Assembly: GCF_964355755.1 (NCBI RefSeq)
Contig: NC_092680.1
Span: 13,119,001-13,183,000, forward strand
Direction: 5' to 3'
DNA from: Antedon mediterranea
Lineage: Eukaryota; Echinodermata; Crinoidea; Comatulida; Antedonidae
Length of the DNA stretch: 64,000 bases
Part shown: positions 20,102 through 31,634 of the stretch, one piece after another
Numbering within the stretch: position 1 is the stretch's first letter
How the letters are laid out: every line of letters begins with the position of its first letter
The notes under the pieces: model-generated
The model's database searches: none
What the model was told of the DNA's origin: nothing
What the model saw: only the letters and a program-made list of their open reading frames with translations
Position numbers and translations under genes: made by a program

Positions 20102-21447
20102 ACCATGGCAAACTCCGTGGCTAACTGCCCCGATTTCTGGTCTGCCCCAACCCTCCGCGCATGGCGCCCAGACGTCTATACGTCGTCACTTGTACTAGAT
20201 CCAGGCGCCCGCAGACGGTTGGTAGGTTTCTTGCCATTCATTCATTGCCCACCCCCTGGGGTCGATCCTACACTCCCTCCGGTTTTGAAAAGGAGGTAGT
20301 CACCCGGGGGTCACACAGCTAGCGTTGCTACCCAGCCCATGAGACTAGGTTCACAGGATTCGCTATAGCTCCTTGTGACATAATAAACATGGCACCCGGC
20401 CGTGCGCCTGGTGCAAGTATAACTAAAAACAATCCGCGCACTTGTTAAGTTGTATCGGTCAATATTGAGCGCACGAGCTGCGAAATATTGACACATACCC
20501 TCCCTATGTAACAGAACCCGTTTCCCCGATACGTAACCAATCCCGATTTAGCCCCAGGTGTTTGTCGCCGGACTGAAGCTAAATAATTCCCCGTCTGGCG
20601 GTTTCCCCGGTTCCAGCCATCCCCTGATAGCCACTAAATCGGGATCTTGGCTTGAAATTGCTCAAGCCACGGGAGTATCCCCAACCACACCGTCCTGAGA
20701 CAAATTGCTGGGACAGAACGAAGACCCCCGTACGGCCTCGATCGTAGTCTCACCTGGGTCCACCAGCCCCTCCTCATTAGGGTCTGGTCCTATTTGCCGG
20801 TCTGGCCTGACGGGATAACGCATCTGCATTCCCATGTAGTACCCCCTTACGATGTTCCAGGACAAGATTATAGAGGCTGAGTTCCTCTATCCACCTAGCT
20901 AATTGCCCTTGGGGGTTTTTAAACGACAGTAACCAGACCAGGCTGCTATGGTCTGTTGTAACCCGGAAAAGTCTACCCAAGAGATAGTGGCGAAAATGAC
21001 GCGTCAAATACACCACCGCCTATAATTCTTTGCGGGTCGTACAGTAATTGTGCTGCTCCGCCGTAAGACGGGTGCTAGCATACGCAATTACCTTCTCCCG
21101 TTCCCCTTGTACTTGTAGTAGTTCTCCCCCCAACGCCAGGTCTGACGCATCCACATCTAAAATGAATTCGTCCCTGGTATTAGGAAGAGTGAGAACAGGA
21201 GGTGTAATGAGAGCCAACTTTAAACCAGCAAAAGCAGCTTGCTGTTCAGGCCCCCATACAAATGGCACCCCTTTACCCAGTAATTCATACAACGGGCCAG
21301 CCTTATCGGCAAAATGGTCAATGAATTCCCGGTGGTAATTAGCCAGTCCCAGGAACTGTTGCAACTCCTTTACCGAGGTAGGTACGGGCCAATCCTGGAC
21401 TACAGTAACATCTGTAGCCGAAATCGATAAGGCATCCCCACTACTTA
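20102..21447 (-). pseudogene. Ty3/gypsy retrotransposon fragment: end of reverse transcriptase plus RNase H
   Basis: This block is visibly richer in GC than its surroundings. From 21447 downward the minus strand reads the RT thumb (LQQFLGLANYHREFIDHFAD), then RNase H with DVDASDLALGG, the LTAEQHNYCTTRKEL segment, and after an in-frame TAG (21022-21020) VYLTRHFRHYLLGR, TTDHSSLVWLL and the gypsy hallmark HRKGVLHGNADALSR. The frame then shifts near 20780 into NEEGLVDPGETT. No protease, YxDD block or integrase is visible. The part from 20102 to about 20650 has the same composition but I recognise no LTR or gene in it. It lies about 100 bp from the SLC35B3 start exon, in the opposite direction. 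Confidence 0.85.
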
Positions 21448-21541
21448 GGCCTAGCTATAGCTAAAGTTTACATGTAATTTCTTCTAATCAACAGCTCCGT
21501 ATGAATCAAGGTATTAATTATTGTATGACTTTTATTACAGA

Positions 21542-24500
21542 ATGTCTAGTCACTCTGTCCAGTCAAGTCGACGCTACAATAATATTGAAAGTAGTTCCTT
21601 GCAAGTGCCATCAAATCGACAATTTATTCAAGCCGCAAATTACTTAATGTCTTCTGGTGACCCACAAGCATTGGATTTAACAAATCCTGCCACATATAAC
21701 CAGCAATTTGCTGTAAAAATACCAAAAGAGACAGGTCAAAGTTCAAACTTATCAGACAATGAAAAGTGGACGGTCATAGGCTTGCCAGTATACAAATGGC
21801 CTGTATGGTTGCAATTTTTATTTTTAATTGGTGGAGTTTTTCTGTTTTATCTATTTTATGGATACTTGCAGGTGATTATTATGGCATTAAATTGTATCAT
21901 AGTTTGACCTCATGTGACATATAGTGTTGCAATTTCTCTAATATTAATCTATAATACATACATAATACACAAATACACACACAAAGTATTCTAATCATAT
22001 TGGAATACAGAACTAGAATCTATTCTTTGGGACACCCCTATTCAAGATATCCAGGGCTCGATTTAGTGCTAGCCCGGCGTACAATGGCTAGTAAAAACAG
22101 CTCCGGGCTACCTAAAGTATCTTCCTTTAAGCCCGTATGGCTAGTAGGTTGTGGGAACTCGAAATTGGGACGAACTGACCTCATAAAAATAACTCCAGCT
22201 TAAAAGACATATGTCTTGGCAATATCAGCAAAAAAAACCACTCGCGCGCTGCTGTGTGGCCATAACAAGTGATGAAGTAGGCGGAGCCTCTCATAATCCC
22301 GAATTATGATTGGCCATTTATGTTGTCACCCAGGTTATTGTGAAGTAGGCGGAGCTTCATTATCAGGTCAAACATGTCACAAAAATATGACCATAAATAA
22401 CGAACTGTGATTGGCCAAATGTAGTAGAATTTTGTCAATGTTAAAAATAACTTGTCTAGTCTTGTCAGGCCTGGTTGTTGCAGATCAAAGCTAGGGATAT
22501 TTTGGAGGTCCGGGTGGCTGGCTCTATCCCTGTAGGTAGGCCATGGAGGCCATATTTTATAATATGCGTAGGCCCAGATAGAATCAAATGCCATCGTGAT
22601 GGCTGCTCAGCAGCTAGGTACTACAATTTTGGTAACAGTAGGCCAGGTGCTCCAATGCGATCTAGGCCCTAGGCTATAGGTAGGCCTAGCCTGTCTATCC
22701 TAGCTACCCTACTATAATAATAGGCTCTAGGCTAGGCCTAGCTTAAAGATGTATTGTCCCTTTGACTAATTCCAAAAAAATTAAAAATTAAAGATTTCGA
22801 AAAAAGGTGGGTCATTCTGAAGTATCATAATAGTTATTAACTATCACCAAAAATTTTTCAAAAAAAAAAATTTTTAACTGAAATACAGACGTTTTTTTGT
22901 TAAAAAAATAACTTTGACTTCCAGTCAAAGTTTTCAATCAAAACATATCCCATAATGAAACGCGCTTGTTTGGCTACTCTGTATGCATAATCATAAAACT
23001 TCCTCATGATCTGTGTGAAAATACCTTCTTAACCGTGACGAGTTGTAAACAATCCTAATTTAGCATATGCATAATGCATACTCATGGTTTGAAATCTTTG
23101 TTTACTTTCGCTCGTGACGATTTTCCAGATGAAATGTAATCAAACTAATTTACCTGTTAATTACGTAAACTTGTTGTTTTTGGCTCAAATTTTCGACTTA
23201 AAGTGAATAACTTTAATATTACTTTGATATGGCCACTTTAAATTTAGAATATTTTGACCTTCATTTTTTTGTGTTTCAAGGGACAATACATCTTTAAGGT
23301 AGACAGAATCTGATTAGTTTTCTTGGCTAGGTTGAAGCCCAACAACAAAAAGACCTCAATAAATCGATTCGGTGAATATGGTGAATATGGTGAGCATGAA
23401 ATAGACTATGCGATGCAAAATTTTTATAGTGTGAACAATAAAGAAATAAAATGTTGTGTAATTTTTCATGCAATAGGGAGGTTTCCCAACCTACGAATCA
23501 AATACGATGACGAAAACGGATACGTCATACATTTGTGAAACTTTTGAGCTGATCCACATTTCATATTCGTAAAGCGTATTCGTGTTGACGAATATCACCA
23601 GTCATTCGTAACTACAAAACGAGTATAGTTTTTGATCTATTTGCATATTTTGCATTTGAATCAGGAATGATTCATGATTATAATATAATTATAGATTTAT
23701 TTAAAGCAATTTACTAAAATGCCAAGTAAATTTTGATAAATAGCAGTCCTCACTCGCTTTGATGTTACGCTAGGCCTAGGCGCAGCCAAGCACCAAGCAA
23801 CACGTACCTGCGCTTCGCTCAAATTTACCGCAGTCATATTTTGGACGCGCCTCAATATTTCGTTGCCATGCGAAACAGATTTTTTTATGGCTTATGAAAA
23901 CGAATACGTTTTCATAACGAACACGTTATCGTATTCGTAAGATTGCAAAACCTCCCTAATAATAGTTTAATACAGTATGTATGTAAATGTGTAGCAATTC
24001 TCGAGCGTTTAGATTAGTGCGCCCTCTATTGTACAAAATGCCTGAATTCATTTATATGGCGGCCCTGCTATCACGTGGTGCGATATGAGTGGGCTAGTAA
24101 AATAATGTATGGGCTAGTGAAATCTACAGTGAACTAGCCCAGTGGGCTAGCAACATGAAAAAGATAAATCGAGCCCTGATATCCCTATTCAAGTGATAGT
24201 TTTCTGAATTCATTCATTTCATCACTCTGGCCAAGCCCATTTCGGAGACACACATTCCAAAAGTGTCCTCTTAATATTTTTGTAAAATGTTTTTTGTGTG
24301 TAGTAGTAGCACTGTATATAAAATGTTAAAATTGTCAAACCATGATTTTTATTGTTTTGACCATATTTAATGAGGGTGATCCATCCAGCAATTGCTGTAT
24401 TGCTGGACCCTCATAGGTTCACAAGACAAACATATACACATAAATAATATACTCGACATAAACAAAGTCTTATTATTACAAGTCTTTGGGAGTGGAGTTG

Positions 24501-27500
24501 TAATTTTGTCCTTATATGTGACAGGACTTGAACCCAGGACCCTTGGAATGTAGCCAAGCTTAGGTTGATTTCATTCAGTGTACAATTTAAACCTGTTCTT
24601 GTATTTTTTAGGAGCTTATATTTCAATTGGATGGAATTAAGCCGTATGGCTGGTTTCTCACTTTAGTTCAATTTGTATGTTACTCTTTGTTTGGGATGAC
24701 TGACCTTAGTTTTAAACTAGATCGAAAACGAAAGTAAGTTAACTTTCCTAAATATTAAAATATTCTGTTCAATATTTTCACTTTTTTTTTCAAATCTAAG
24801 CATGTTTAAGAAAATGTGATTGCAAAGACTTAATGGAGACCAAATCAAAGTAAACACTATTATACTGTATACTGTACATCACATGATAACTAACATTTCA
24901 GTCATTCATTCATCAATGGAAAATTACTTTCATTTATTGTCATTTGCATATAAAATATACCTGTTGTCACGAACTCCTTTCGCGTATGTTTCCGAGCGGT
25001 TGAAAATACTTCTTCCTTATACTCTATTGGATTACAGTTTCTATAATAGTATACTTCTGGAATGTTCCTGATTGTTCTTATATTAATTATACATGGTTTC
25101 TTAAATATAAAGATACTCTTATTCTAGAATTTTCATGTAGATACTATGTTATTGTATGGAAATGGTAATTTATTACACTGTAATTATGTTTGCTCTGAGA
25201 TATACAAAAACAGATAAATGATATAGTGATATATTTGATACCAAATCTAATTTTTCTTTTCAGAATACCTCTAAAAACATACTTACTTTTAGCATTTCTA
25301 ACTGTATCTACAATGGGTCTATCAAATGCCTCTCTGGGATTTCTCAACTACCCAACACAAGTTATTTTTAAATGCTGTAAATTAATACCAGTTATGTTTG
25401 TAGGAGTCTTAATACAACGTAAGTGGGTTTTGTTTTAAAGATATTTAAAAGAACTAGATTGTCAACTAGGTATGTCAGAGGGCTACTCAAAACGGGAACT
25501 GTATTTCTATAATGTAGTACTGTATACAATACCTAAAAACTAACAATATTTGAGAAATTCTTGTTTACAGAATGTATATGACAGAGTACTTTGTACATCA
25601 TAGTAAAACATAATACAATCAGTATACTAAATTTCACTGGTGCAGATCCTAGGGTAGTGGGTGGTGAAGTTGTTCCTCTACATTTATTAGAGTGCAAAAT
25701 TCCCTCTTACTTTTTCATGACAAACTCGTAACATTTTTACTAAGCGACAACTGTCAGAAACGCTGTTAATTTTTTGCTTCTTGTAACGCCAGCGATAATC
25801 ATTCCCACTCCCCAACATTCAAAATGATGTGTTGTATAGTTTGTCTTCTCGGATAAGGACTATAAACCGTAGGTCCAGTGTACACATCTATCTCGTGTGC
25901 ACTTTAAAGAACCTAGTAAATCTTTTGAGACGAGTATGGGGTTATCCTGGTGTACTAGTTGTCACTCACAGTCACTCATCGTAACTGGGTCCTCTGGACT
26001 GAAGATGTCACCCAGTATAAATAAATAATAATAAAAAAAATAATAATTTAATAAACTAATGACAGTACCAATGGTGTTATATAGCAATACATTTCCTCAC
26101 CATTTAACTGAATTGAATCACAAAAATGATACTTGATTCTTCTCTTCAATACTGCAGGTAAGCGGTACGGGGTATTAGATGTGACTGCTCTTCTGTGTAT
26201 GTCGTTGGGACTTGTTTTCTTTACATTAGCAGATAGTAAAGTGTCTCCTTCTTTTGATCAAACTGGTAGGTAGTATCATTACACACAATAATATATCTTT
26301 CTTTTATTATTACAAAATTACAACTTATATACAGTACATCAACTGGTTAATAAAAAATAGAATATAGCATTGGTAGAGCTGTCTAATCCCTAAACACAAT
26401 ATAAACAATAAAATATAGTACAGTAGTATAGTTTCTTTAAAATCTGAAACCAAGGGATGTCCAGTTTTCTGAAAATGTACCTACTTAAATTTGTTTTTGT
26501 TAGGAGTAATAATGATTTCATTGGCATTGGGTGCTGATGCAGTGATTGGAAACGTTCAGGAGAAAACGATGAAAGCGTACAATGCTACAAATACTGAAGT
26601 GGTACAGTCATTTTTTTTTACTATACTTTAACTTGTGAAATGCTAAAAATTAAACACTCTTTTAAAACCGGTATTTAGATGGCCCTCATGCCACTGGTTT
26701 CAGCATTGGCAAGGAATCTCTTGCTTTCAATACATTTTGTTATAGTGTAAATTTAAATTAATCATATAATATTTTTAGTATTCCTTTACGATTCCTTTTT
26801 ATTTTTTGTCTATAATTTAAACTATAGTAGTATACGTATGAAATGCCATTTGTGCCAAAATATTTATATTTTTACCAATATTAAGACAAATCACCCACTA
26901 CAAACTAAACTAGCTCCAGCATAATAATAACAATAATAATAATAACCAATATTTTATCTCTTTCTTACAGGTTCTATATTCATATGGCATAGGTTGCGTG
27001 TACATATTTCTTGGCCTGTTGGTGCATGGTAGTTTCTTTAAAGCTTTTGCTTTCTTCTCTCGGCATCCATATGAGACGTTTGGTTATACTGTTACATTTT
27101 CTCTCACTGGATATTTTGGCATCATGTTTGTACTTCAACTTGTACGTCAGTTTGGCGCCCTCACAGCTGTAACCAGTAAGTACAGATTATAGTGGGCGAA
27201 TGTTTACAATTACAAACAAATACAACAATGGTCTTTTTTGTCCGTTATTCATCTGGAAATGATCTTGTTTTGATTTTTGTTTTTTAAGAAAGATAGATTT
27301 GAAACCAGATCAGTTTTCAAATGTACTTTAAAACTCCCATTCATTTTGATACTCCATTATAACCTGGGTTGTATGGACATTTTAAGTGGTTTGATTAAGA
27401 AATAATTAATTCAACCATGTTAAGCACACAAATGATGTTTATCAAGTTTTATAGGTTAATTAAGCATTAGTAAAGTCAGTATCATGTAATACAAACTTGT

Positions 27501-30500
27501 TTTAGTATCAACATTTGAGAACCTAAAAGAAACAAAGAATAGCAAAAATAATTAACTTAACTAAGATATGCTTCACTGCACAATGTTGCGCTTTTTAAAT
27601 ATTGATAATTTGAGACACTCTGTAAACAATAGGTTAATTGTATTAGCCTGGTAGATAATTTCAAGATTTAATTTCTTACATTTTCCTGAATTTCAACATT
27701 TGGTAGAATTTCGTTTTGTTTTCAAAACTAAAACTTGCATTAAAAAAAGTCATTTTTTAAACTTCCATAATTACTCTAGTAGCTAGATCAACTTTCATAT
27801 GCACTTTGAGGTCCAGAGAATTTGACTTCAGAAATTGGTTTAGGATGGTCAAACAATCATTATTGGCTTGGTTACACATTTTGAAAATGTGGCAAAAGGT
27901 CAGGGTGAAATGATATCAAACTAAACACCAATAAGTCCTTAAATCTCGACAACCACTGGTCACAGCGAGGTAATTTTGGTCTCAAATTGATCAGAAGGTA
28001 TACATTTATATTAAGTCTAATGGGACATTTTAGTCAAAAATGACCGGAAATGCCATTTCTGACCTTTGACCCACAACCCAGGGCATGTATGTATCTCCGT
28101 AACTACTGATTGTAGACACTTGAATTTGGTCTTAAATTGTTTGAAATAAACATTTTGTTATTTGTTGCACATTTTTAAAAATGTTACAAAAGGTCAAAGG
28201 GTCAGGGTCAAGGGTTATATGAATAAATATAAATAGATAATAGATAATCTCGGCAACCACTCGTCGCAGCAAGTCAATTTTAGTCTCAAAATGTTCAGAA
28301 GACATGATTTCATATTCAATCTAATGGGACATTTTAGTCAAATTTAGTCAGAAATGCAATTTCTGACTTTTGACCCACATTGGTCTATTATAGTTGTCTG
28401 TGATACCTTTTATTACATGATTGTACTTGCAACAGGATAGAATGAGGTTTAATCCAGTTATTATTCTTATTATATTAATTAATTTTTTTTTTAATCTGGG
28501 GTGTATTTATTTGATTATATATGTTACCATTATTACACCCAAACAAAATAAACGCCTTCCCTGAATAAATAAATGCCTGGGCCTTTTATTCGGGTAACTA
28601 TGGTAAGTTACTTCTAGCATTCTTAACTGTTGAGCTCGAGTATTTATTCGAATTAACACCCGCTTTGAATAAAAGCCTCCCTCAAATAAACGCCACCATT
28701 CCCTCCAATAGAACATCATGTGGAATAAACGCTCCGCCACATGCATTTACAAAATAATTGTATCAACACATTTCATTAACTACCATAATCTACAATTTAC
28801 CAAGTATTTTGACATAATTTTATCATTTTTTTATATTAATTGTGCTGTATTTTTTTTACATCTAGGTGGTATTTATTTGATTATGCTACCATATTATACT
28901 CCAAATAAAGATAATAATAATAATAATAATAATAATAATATTTATTCGGTCATCAATGTAAAAAATAACCAGGAATGAGAATAGGCTAAAGCCCAAACAG
29001 ATTCTGCACTCACTCCATACAATACAAACAGTTAAGATAAAACCATATACAAGAAAAATACAAATAAACTATACATAACATGAAATATAGTGTTTTGTTA
29101 AAGCAGCCTTAAATATTGAAATTGTTTGTGAATCTTTTATGTCATTTGGTATTTGCTCCCATAGTCTAGGAAAGGAAACAAATACAGAATTATGAAAAGT
29201 ATTGCCTTTCGAATTCCAACGTAACGTAATGCCTCCCCTCCACCTAAAAACCCTTTTGAACAATAAATGCCCGGGGTGTTTAATCGGATACACATGGCAA
29301 GTTACTTCTAGCATTCTGAAAAGAACTGTTGAACTTGACGTTTATATCAAAATTGTTCTCGTGGACAGCAATAACTAGTACTTGAAATTGAAACAATTTA
29401 AAGTATCAGTTATTGCATAACATTACTGTCTAAGGATAAGTTGTGTAGAGATATGTTTTTTGTTTTAAACATTAGTAATAGTATTTTCTGTTCATCTTTT
29501 AACCACATTTTCTATTACAATGAATGTAAATATGTATATTTCGAACAATTTGATACCAAATTTAAGTTTCTACGACCAGTACTTACAGAGATATGAAGAA
29601 GCCCTGGTATGTGGGTCAAAGGTCAGAAATGGCATTTCTGATCATTTTTTACCAAAATGCCCCATTAGACGGAATATAAATGCATGCCTTCTGAACATTT
29701 TAAGACCAAAATTGACTTGCTGCGACCAGTGGTTGCCGAGATACAAGTACCTTTATTTATTTGTCCATATAACCCTTGATCCTGACCCTTTGACCTTTTG
29801 TAACATTTTTCAAAATGTGTAACAAATAACAAAATATATATTTCGAACAATTTAAAACCAAATTCAAGTGTCTACGACCAGTAGTTACGGAGACAAATAC
29901 ATGCCCTGGGTTGTTGGTCAAAGGTCAGAAATGTCATTTCCCGTCATTTTTAACTAAAATGTCCCATTAGACTGAATATAAATGTATACCTTCTGATTAA
30001 TTTGAGACCAAAATTACTTTGCTGTGACCAGTGGTTGTTGAGATTTAAGGACATATTGGTGTTTGGTCTTATGACCTTTCACCCTGACCTTTTGACCTTT
30101 CGCCACATTTTCAAAATGTGTAACCAAGCCAAAAATGATTGTTTGACCACCCTAAACCAATTTCTGAAGTCAAATTCTCTGGACCTCAAAGTGCATACGA
30201 AAGTTGATCTAGTAGCTACTAGAGTAAATTGTGAATTTTAACTTTTGATTGTGAGGAATGAACTTGAAACAATATTTGTCATGAATGTTTTATTATTGGA
30301 TTATAAAATATATCTTTTCTCTCATTTCAGTCACAACTTGCCGTAAGGCTGTTACTATGGCCATGTCATTTTTATTCTTCGCAAAGCCATTCACAATTCA
30401 GTAAGTTATGCTTATATTTTCATATAAACTGTCTGTAATCTCATTTTTAGACTAAAATTAGAAAATCCAAAATTATTTTTTATAACAAATTTGCAAAATG

Positions 30501-31634
30501 TTCAAATCAGGTATGGAAAAGGAGATTTATGAAGAAATACCATGTGCCATATTTGTCGAGGGGGAAAAAATGAAACTAAAAATTTATTATCACCAGGGTT
30601 TGGTCACAACCATACTATTCACAAAATCAGACTTTTCTCAAAACTAGACTTTTGTTAAAACCAGACTTGTCAAAACCAGACATTGATCAAAATCAGACTT
30701 TTGTCAAAACCAGACTTTTGTCAAAACATTACTTTTTTCAAAATAAAACTTTGGTCAAAACTTGACTTTTGTCAAAACATGACTTTTTTCAAAACCAAAC
30801 TTTAGTCACAACCAGATATTTGGTCACAACCAGACTTTTCAAAACCTTAGGAAAAATAACTTTCTCCAAACCTAACAAAAATAACTTTCTCCAAACCTAA
30901 CAAAAATAACTTTACTCAAAACCTAAAAAATAAAACTTTTCTCAAAACCTAAACAAAATAACTTTTCTAAAAACTAAAAAAAAAATTTTTCTCAAAAATA
31001 GATTTACACAACCAGAAGTTTTTCAAAACCCAGACTTTAGTAAAACCTAGACTTTAGTAAAACCCAGACTTTAGTAAAACCCAGACTTTAGTAAAACCCA
31101 GACTTTAGTAAAACCCAGACTTAATAGTAAAAACCTGACTTAATAGTAAAAACCTGACTAAGTAAAACCTGACTTAGTAAAACCCTGACATAGTAAAAAT
31201 CAAAATTTATCTTGTTCCAATATTCTATGTTCGAATCAGAATATAGTTGTATTTTAAATACAAGATAATTTTCCCATGGTTATATCATTACCACATTGCG
31301 CTTTGATTGATAGCAGCATGACAAGTAGGAGAGTTAAATATGATATTTTTAACCAAATCTATTGTAGCCAATAAAGATAAAAAAACTAATACAGCTTCTA
31401 TAGCTAAGATATTTTAGAAATCTTCAATATAACTTAACTTAATTTTAATATTAATGATTGTCTTTTTTACTTAGGTATGTTTGGTCTGGTTTGATAGTTC
31501 TCTTTGGTATTTTTTTAAATGTATACAGCAAAAATAAACGGTCAATGGATCAATGGTTTGCCAATCATATAAGAGAGTTTATGATATCGCATCAGAAAGG
31601 ACAAATAACTAGAGGCCCAGAACTACAGGTGTAA
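21542..31634 (+). CDS. SLC35B3: SLC35B3, Golgi PAPS transporter 2
   Basis: Family role: antiporter of the nucleotide-sugar transporter (SLC35) family that brings the sulfate donor PAPS from cytosol to Golgi lumen for sulfation of glycans and proteins. Eight coding exons join without frame error: 21542-21871, 24612-24733, 25264-25418, 26158-26265, 26504-26601, 26971-27175, 30331-30400, 31475-31634. All have GT/AG borders. The product is 415 residues, close to the vertebrate protein. Recognisable blocks: GYLQELIFQLDG and KPYGWFLTLVQF (about 108-130), STMGLSNASLGFLNYPTQVI (about 165-185), FKCCKLIPVM, GADAVIGNVQEKTMKAYNA, SLTGYFGIMFVLQL, FFAKPFTIQYVWSGL and FLNVYSK near the end. Ten-odd hydrophobic segments fit a multispanning membrane protein. 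The ATG at 21542 directly follows a TTACAG acceptor, so the 5' UTR is spliced from upstream. AATAAA at 32589 is a candidate polyadenylation signal. Confidence 0.96.
22266..22425. repeat. Two-copy direct repeat with GTAGGCGGAGC
   Basis: The order GAAGTAGGCGGAGC, then AATNNCGAATTATGATTGGCC-like sequence, appears at 22273-22318 and again at 22340-22420. ATTGGCC/ATTGGCCA resembles an inverted CCAAT box. It is part of the hAT-like element interior. Confidence 0.5.
22743..23298. mobile_element. MITE family A, long form (copy 2), nested in hAT-like element
   Basis: Ends TTAAAGATGTATTGTCCC and GGGACAATACATCTTTAA are intact. Sequence and length are nearly the same as 193-749, 22 kb away. Since it interrupts the hAT-like element, it inserted later. 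Confidence 0.88.
23475..23957. mobile_element. MITE family D, nested in hAT-like element
   Basis: The left end AGGGAGGTTTCCCAACCTAC and the right end (inverse AGGGAGGTTTTGCAATCTTA) form imperfect inverted repeats of about 45 bp that continue into ACGAAT..ATACGATNACG. The interior contains several ATTCGT motifs. The element is about 483 bp and lacks a transposase. Confidence 0.7.
24420..24600 (-). mobile_element. tRNA-derived SINE-like sequence, minus strand
   Basis: The minus strand has GGGTCCTGGGTTCAAGTCCT followed by GTCACATATAAGGAC. GGTTCAAGTCC fits the polymerase III B box. The same head, in the opposite orientation, is found at 38023-38095. It ends just before SLC35B3 exon 2 (24612). 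Confidence 0.5.
25640..26045 (+). mobile_element. SINE-like repeat in SLC35B3 intron 3
   Basis: The block contains TTCTCGGATAAGGACTATAA, CCGTAGGTCCAGTGTACAC, GTGCACTTTAAAGAACC, and a TGAGACGAGTATGGGGTTAT segment, then CACCCAGTATAAATAAATAA as an A-rich tail. This GGAYnnTAAACCGTAGGTCC / GTGCACnTTAAAGAACC combination is one I associate with widespread invertebrate SINEs. The 5' tRNA-like head was not recognised. Confidence 0.5.
27757..28385 (+). mobile_element. Foldback element 2, left arm, SLC35B3 intron 6
   Basis: Its inverse lies at 29507-30245. Matching blocks include AGATCAACTTTC, TGCACTTTGAGGTCCAGAGA, TTTGACTTCAGAAATTGG, TGGTCAAACAATCATT, and TTGGTTACACATTTTGAAAA. The arm is made of degenerate subrepeats of about 130-175 bp, each containing a TGACCTTTGACC-like motif (28060-28072, 28190, 28365), a TATCTC..AACCACTGGTC segment and AATGGGACATTTTAGTCA. 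Confidence 0.85.
28497..28745. repeat. Repeat with AATAAACGCC / TTTATTCGGG motifs, intact copy
   Basis: It begins GTGTATTTATTTGATTATAT and contains AATAAACGCC and TTTATTCGGG, then AAGTTACTTCTAGCATTCT. The second copy (28863-28911 joined to 29256-29345) is split by a LINE fragment. This copy therefore shows the uninterrupted arrangement. Confidence 0.6.
28912..29255 (-). mobile_element. LINE 3'-end fragment with (TAA)n tail
   Basis: The minus strand encodes the last ~60 residues of a non-LTR ORF2 (TFHNSVFVSFPRLWEQIPND, then IKDSQTISIFKAALTKHY) with a stop at 29069, followed by about 130 bp of 3' UTR and an ATT/TAA microsatellite at 28915-28941 as tail. It is heavily 5'-truncated and splits the neighbouring repeat. 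It lies in the core of foldback element 2. Confidence 0.7.
29507..30245 (-). mobile_element. Foldback element 2, right arm
   Basis: Inverse partner of 27757-28385, slightly longer. It contains GGGTCAAAGGTCA at 29613-29625 and TGGTCAAAGGTCA at 29917-29929, both DR1-like, plus TGACCTTTCACCCTGACC near 30072. The element as a whole spans about 2.5 kb and forms a long potential hairpin inside the pre-mRNA of SLC35B3, since both arms are in intron 6. Confidence 0.85.
30590..31200. repeat. 17-bp minisatellite in SLC35B3 intron 7
   Basis: Imperfect units of AAAACCAGACTTTTGTC repeat across about 600 bp. Midway (30840-30960) they change to AACCTAACAAAAATAACTTTCT forms, and from 31015 to AAAACCCAGACTTTAGT units repeated five or six times almost perfectly. 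No reading frame is involved. Confidence 0.85.

Larger units (their letters stand above)
22052..24178. mobile_element. hAT-like non-autonomous transposon in SLC35B3 intron 1
   Basis: Terminal inverted repeats CAGGGCTCGATTTA (left) and TAAATCGAGCCCTG (right) bound 2127 bp. Just inside both ends, GGCTAGT/ACTAGCC motifs are repeated several times, as is usual for transposase-binding subterminal repeats of hAT elements, and CAGGGCTCGA is a common hAT-type end. The flanks are ATATC on both sides (GATATCC if the end is taken one base in), and CCCTATTCAAG occurs on both sides too, so the exact target duplication is ambiguous. No transposase frame was found. Two other elements are nested inside. Confidence 0.75.

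Noticed and set aside
20105-20299. Plus-strand 64-codon frame starting MANSVANCPDFW
   Set aside because: It lies in the GC-rich retroelement block, where long frames arise by composition; no domain or splice support.
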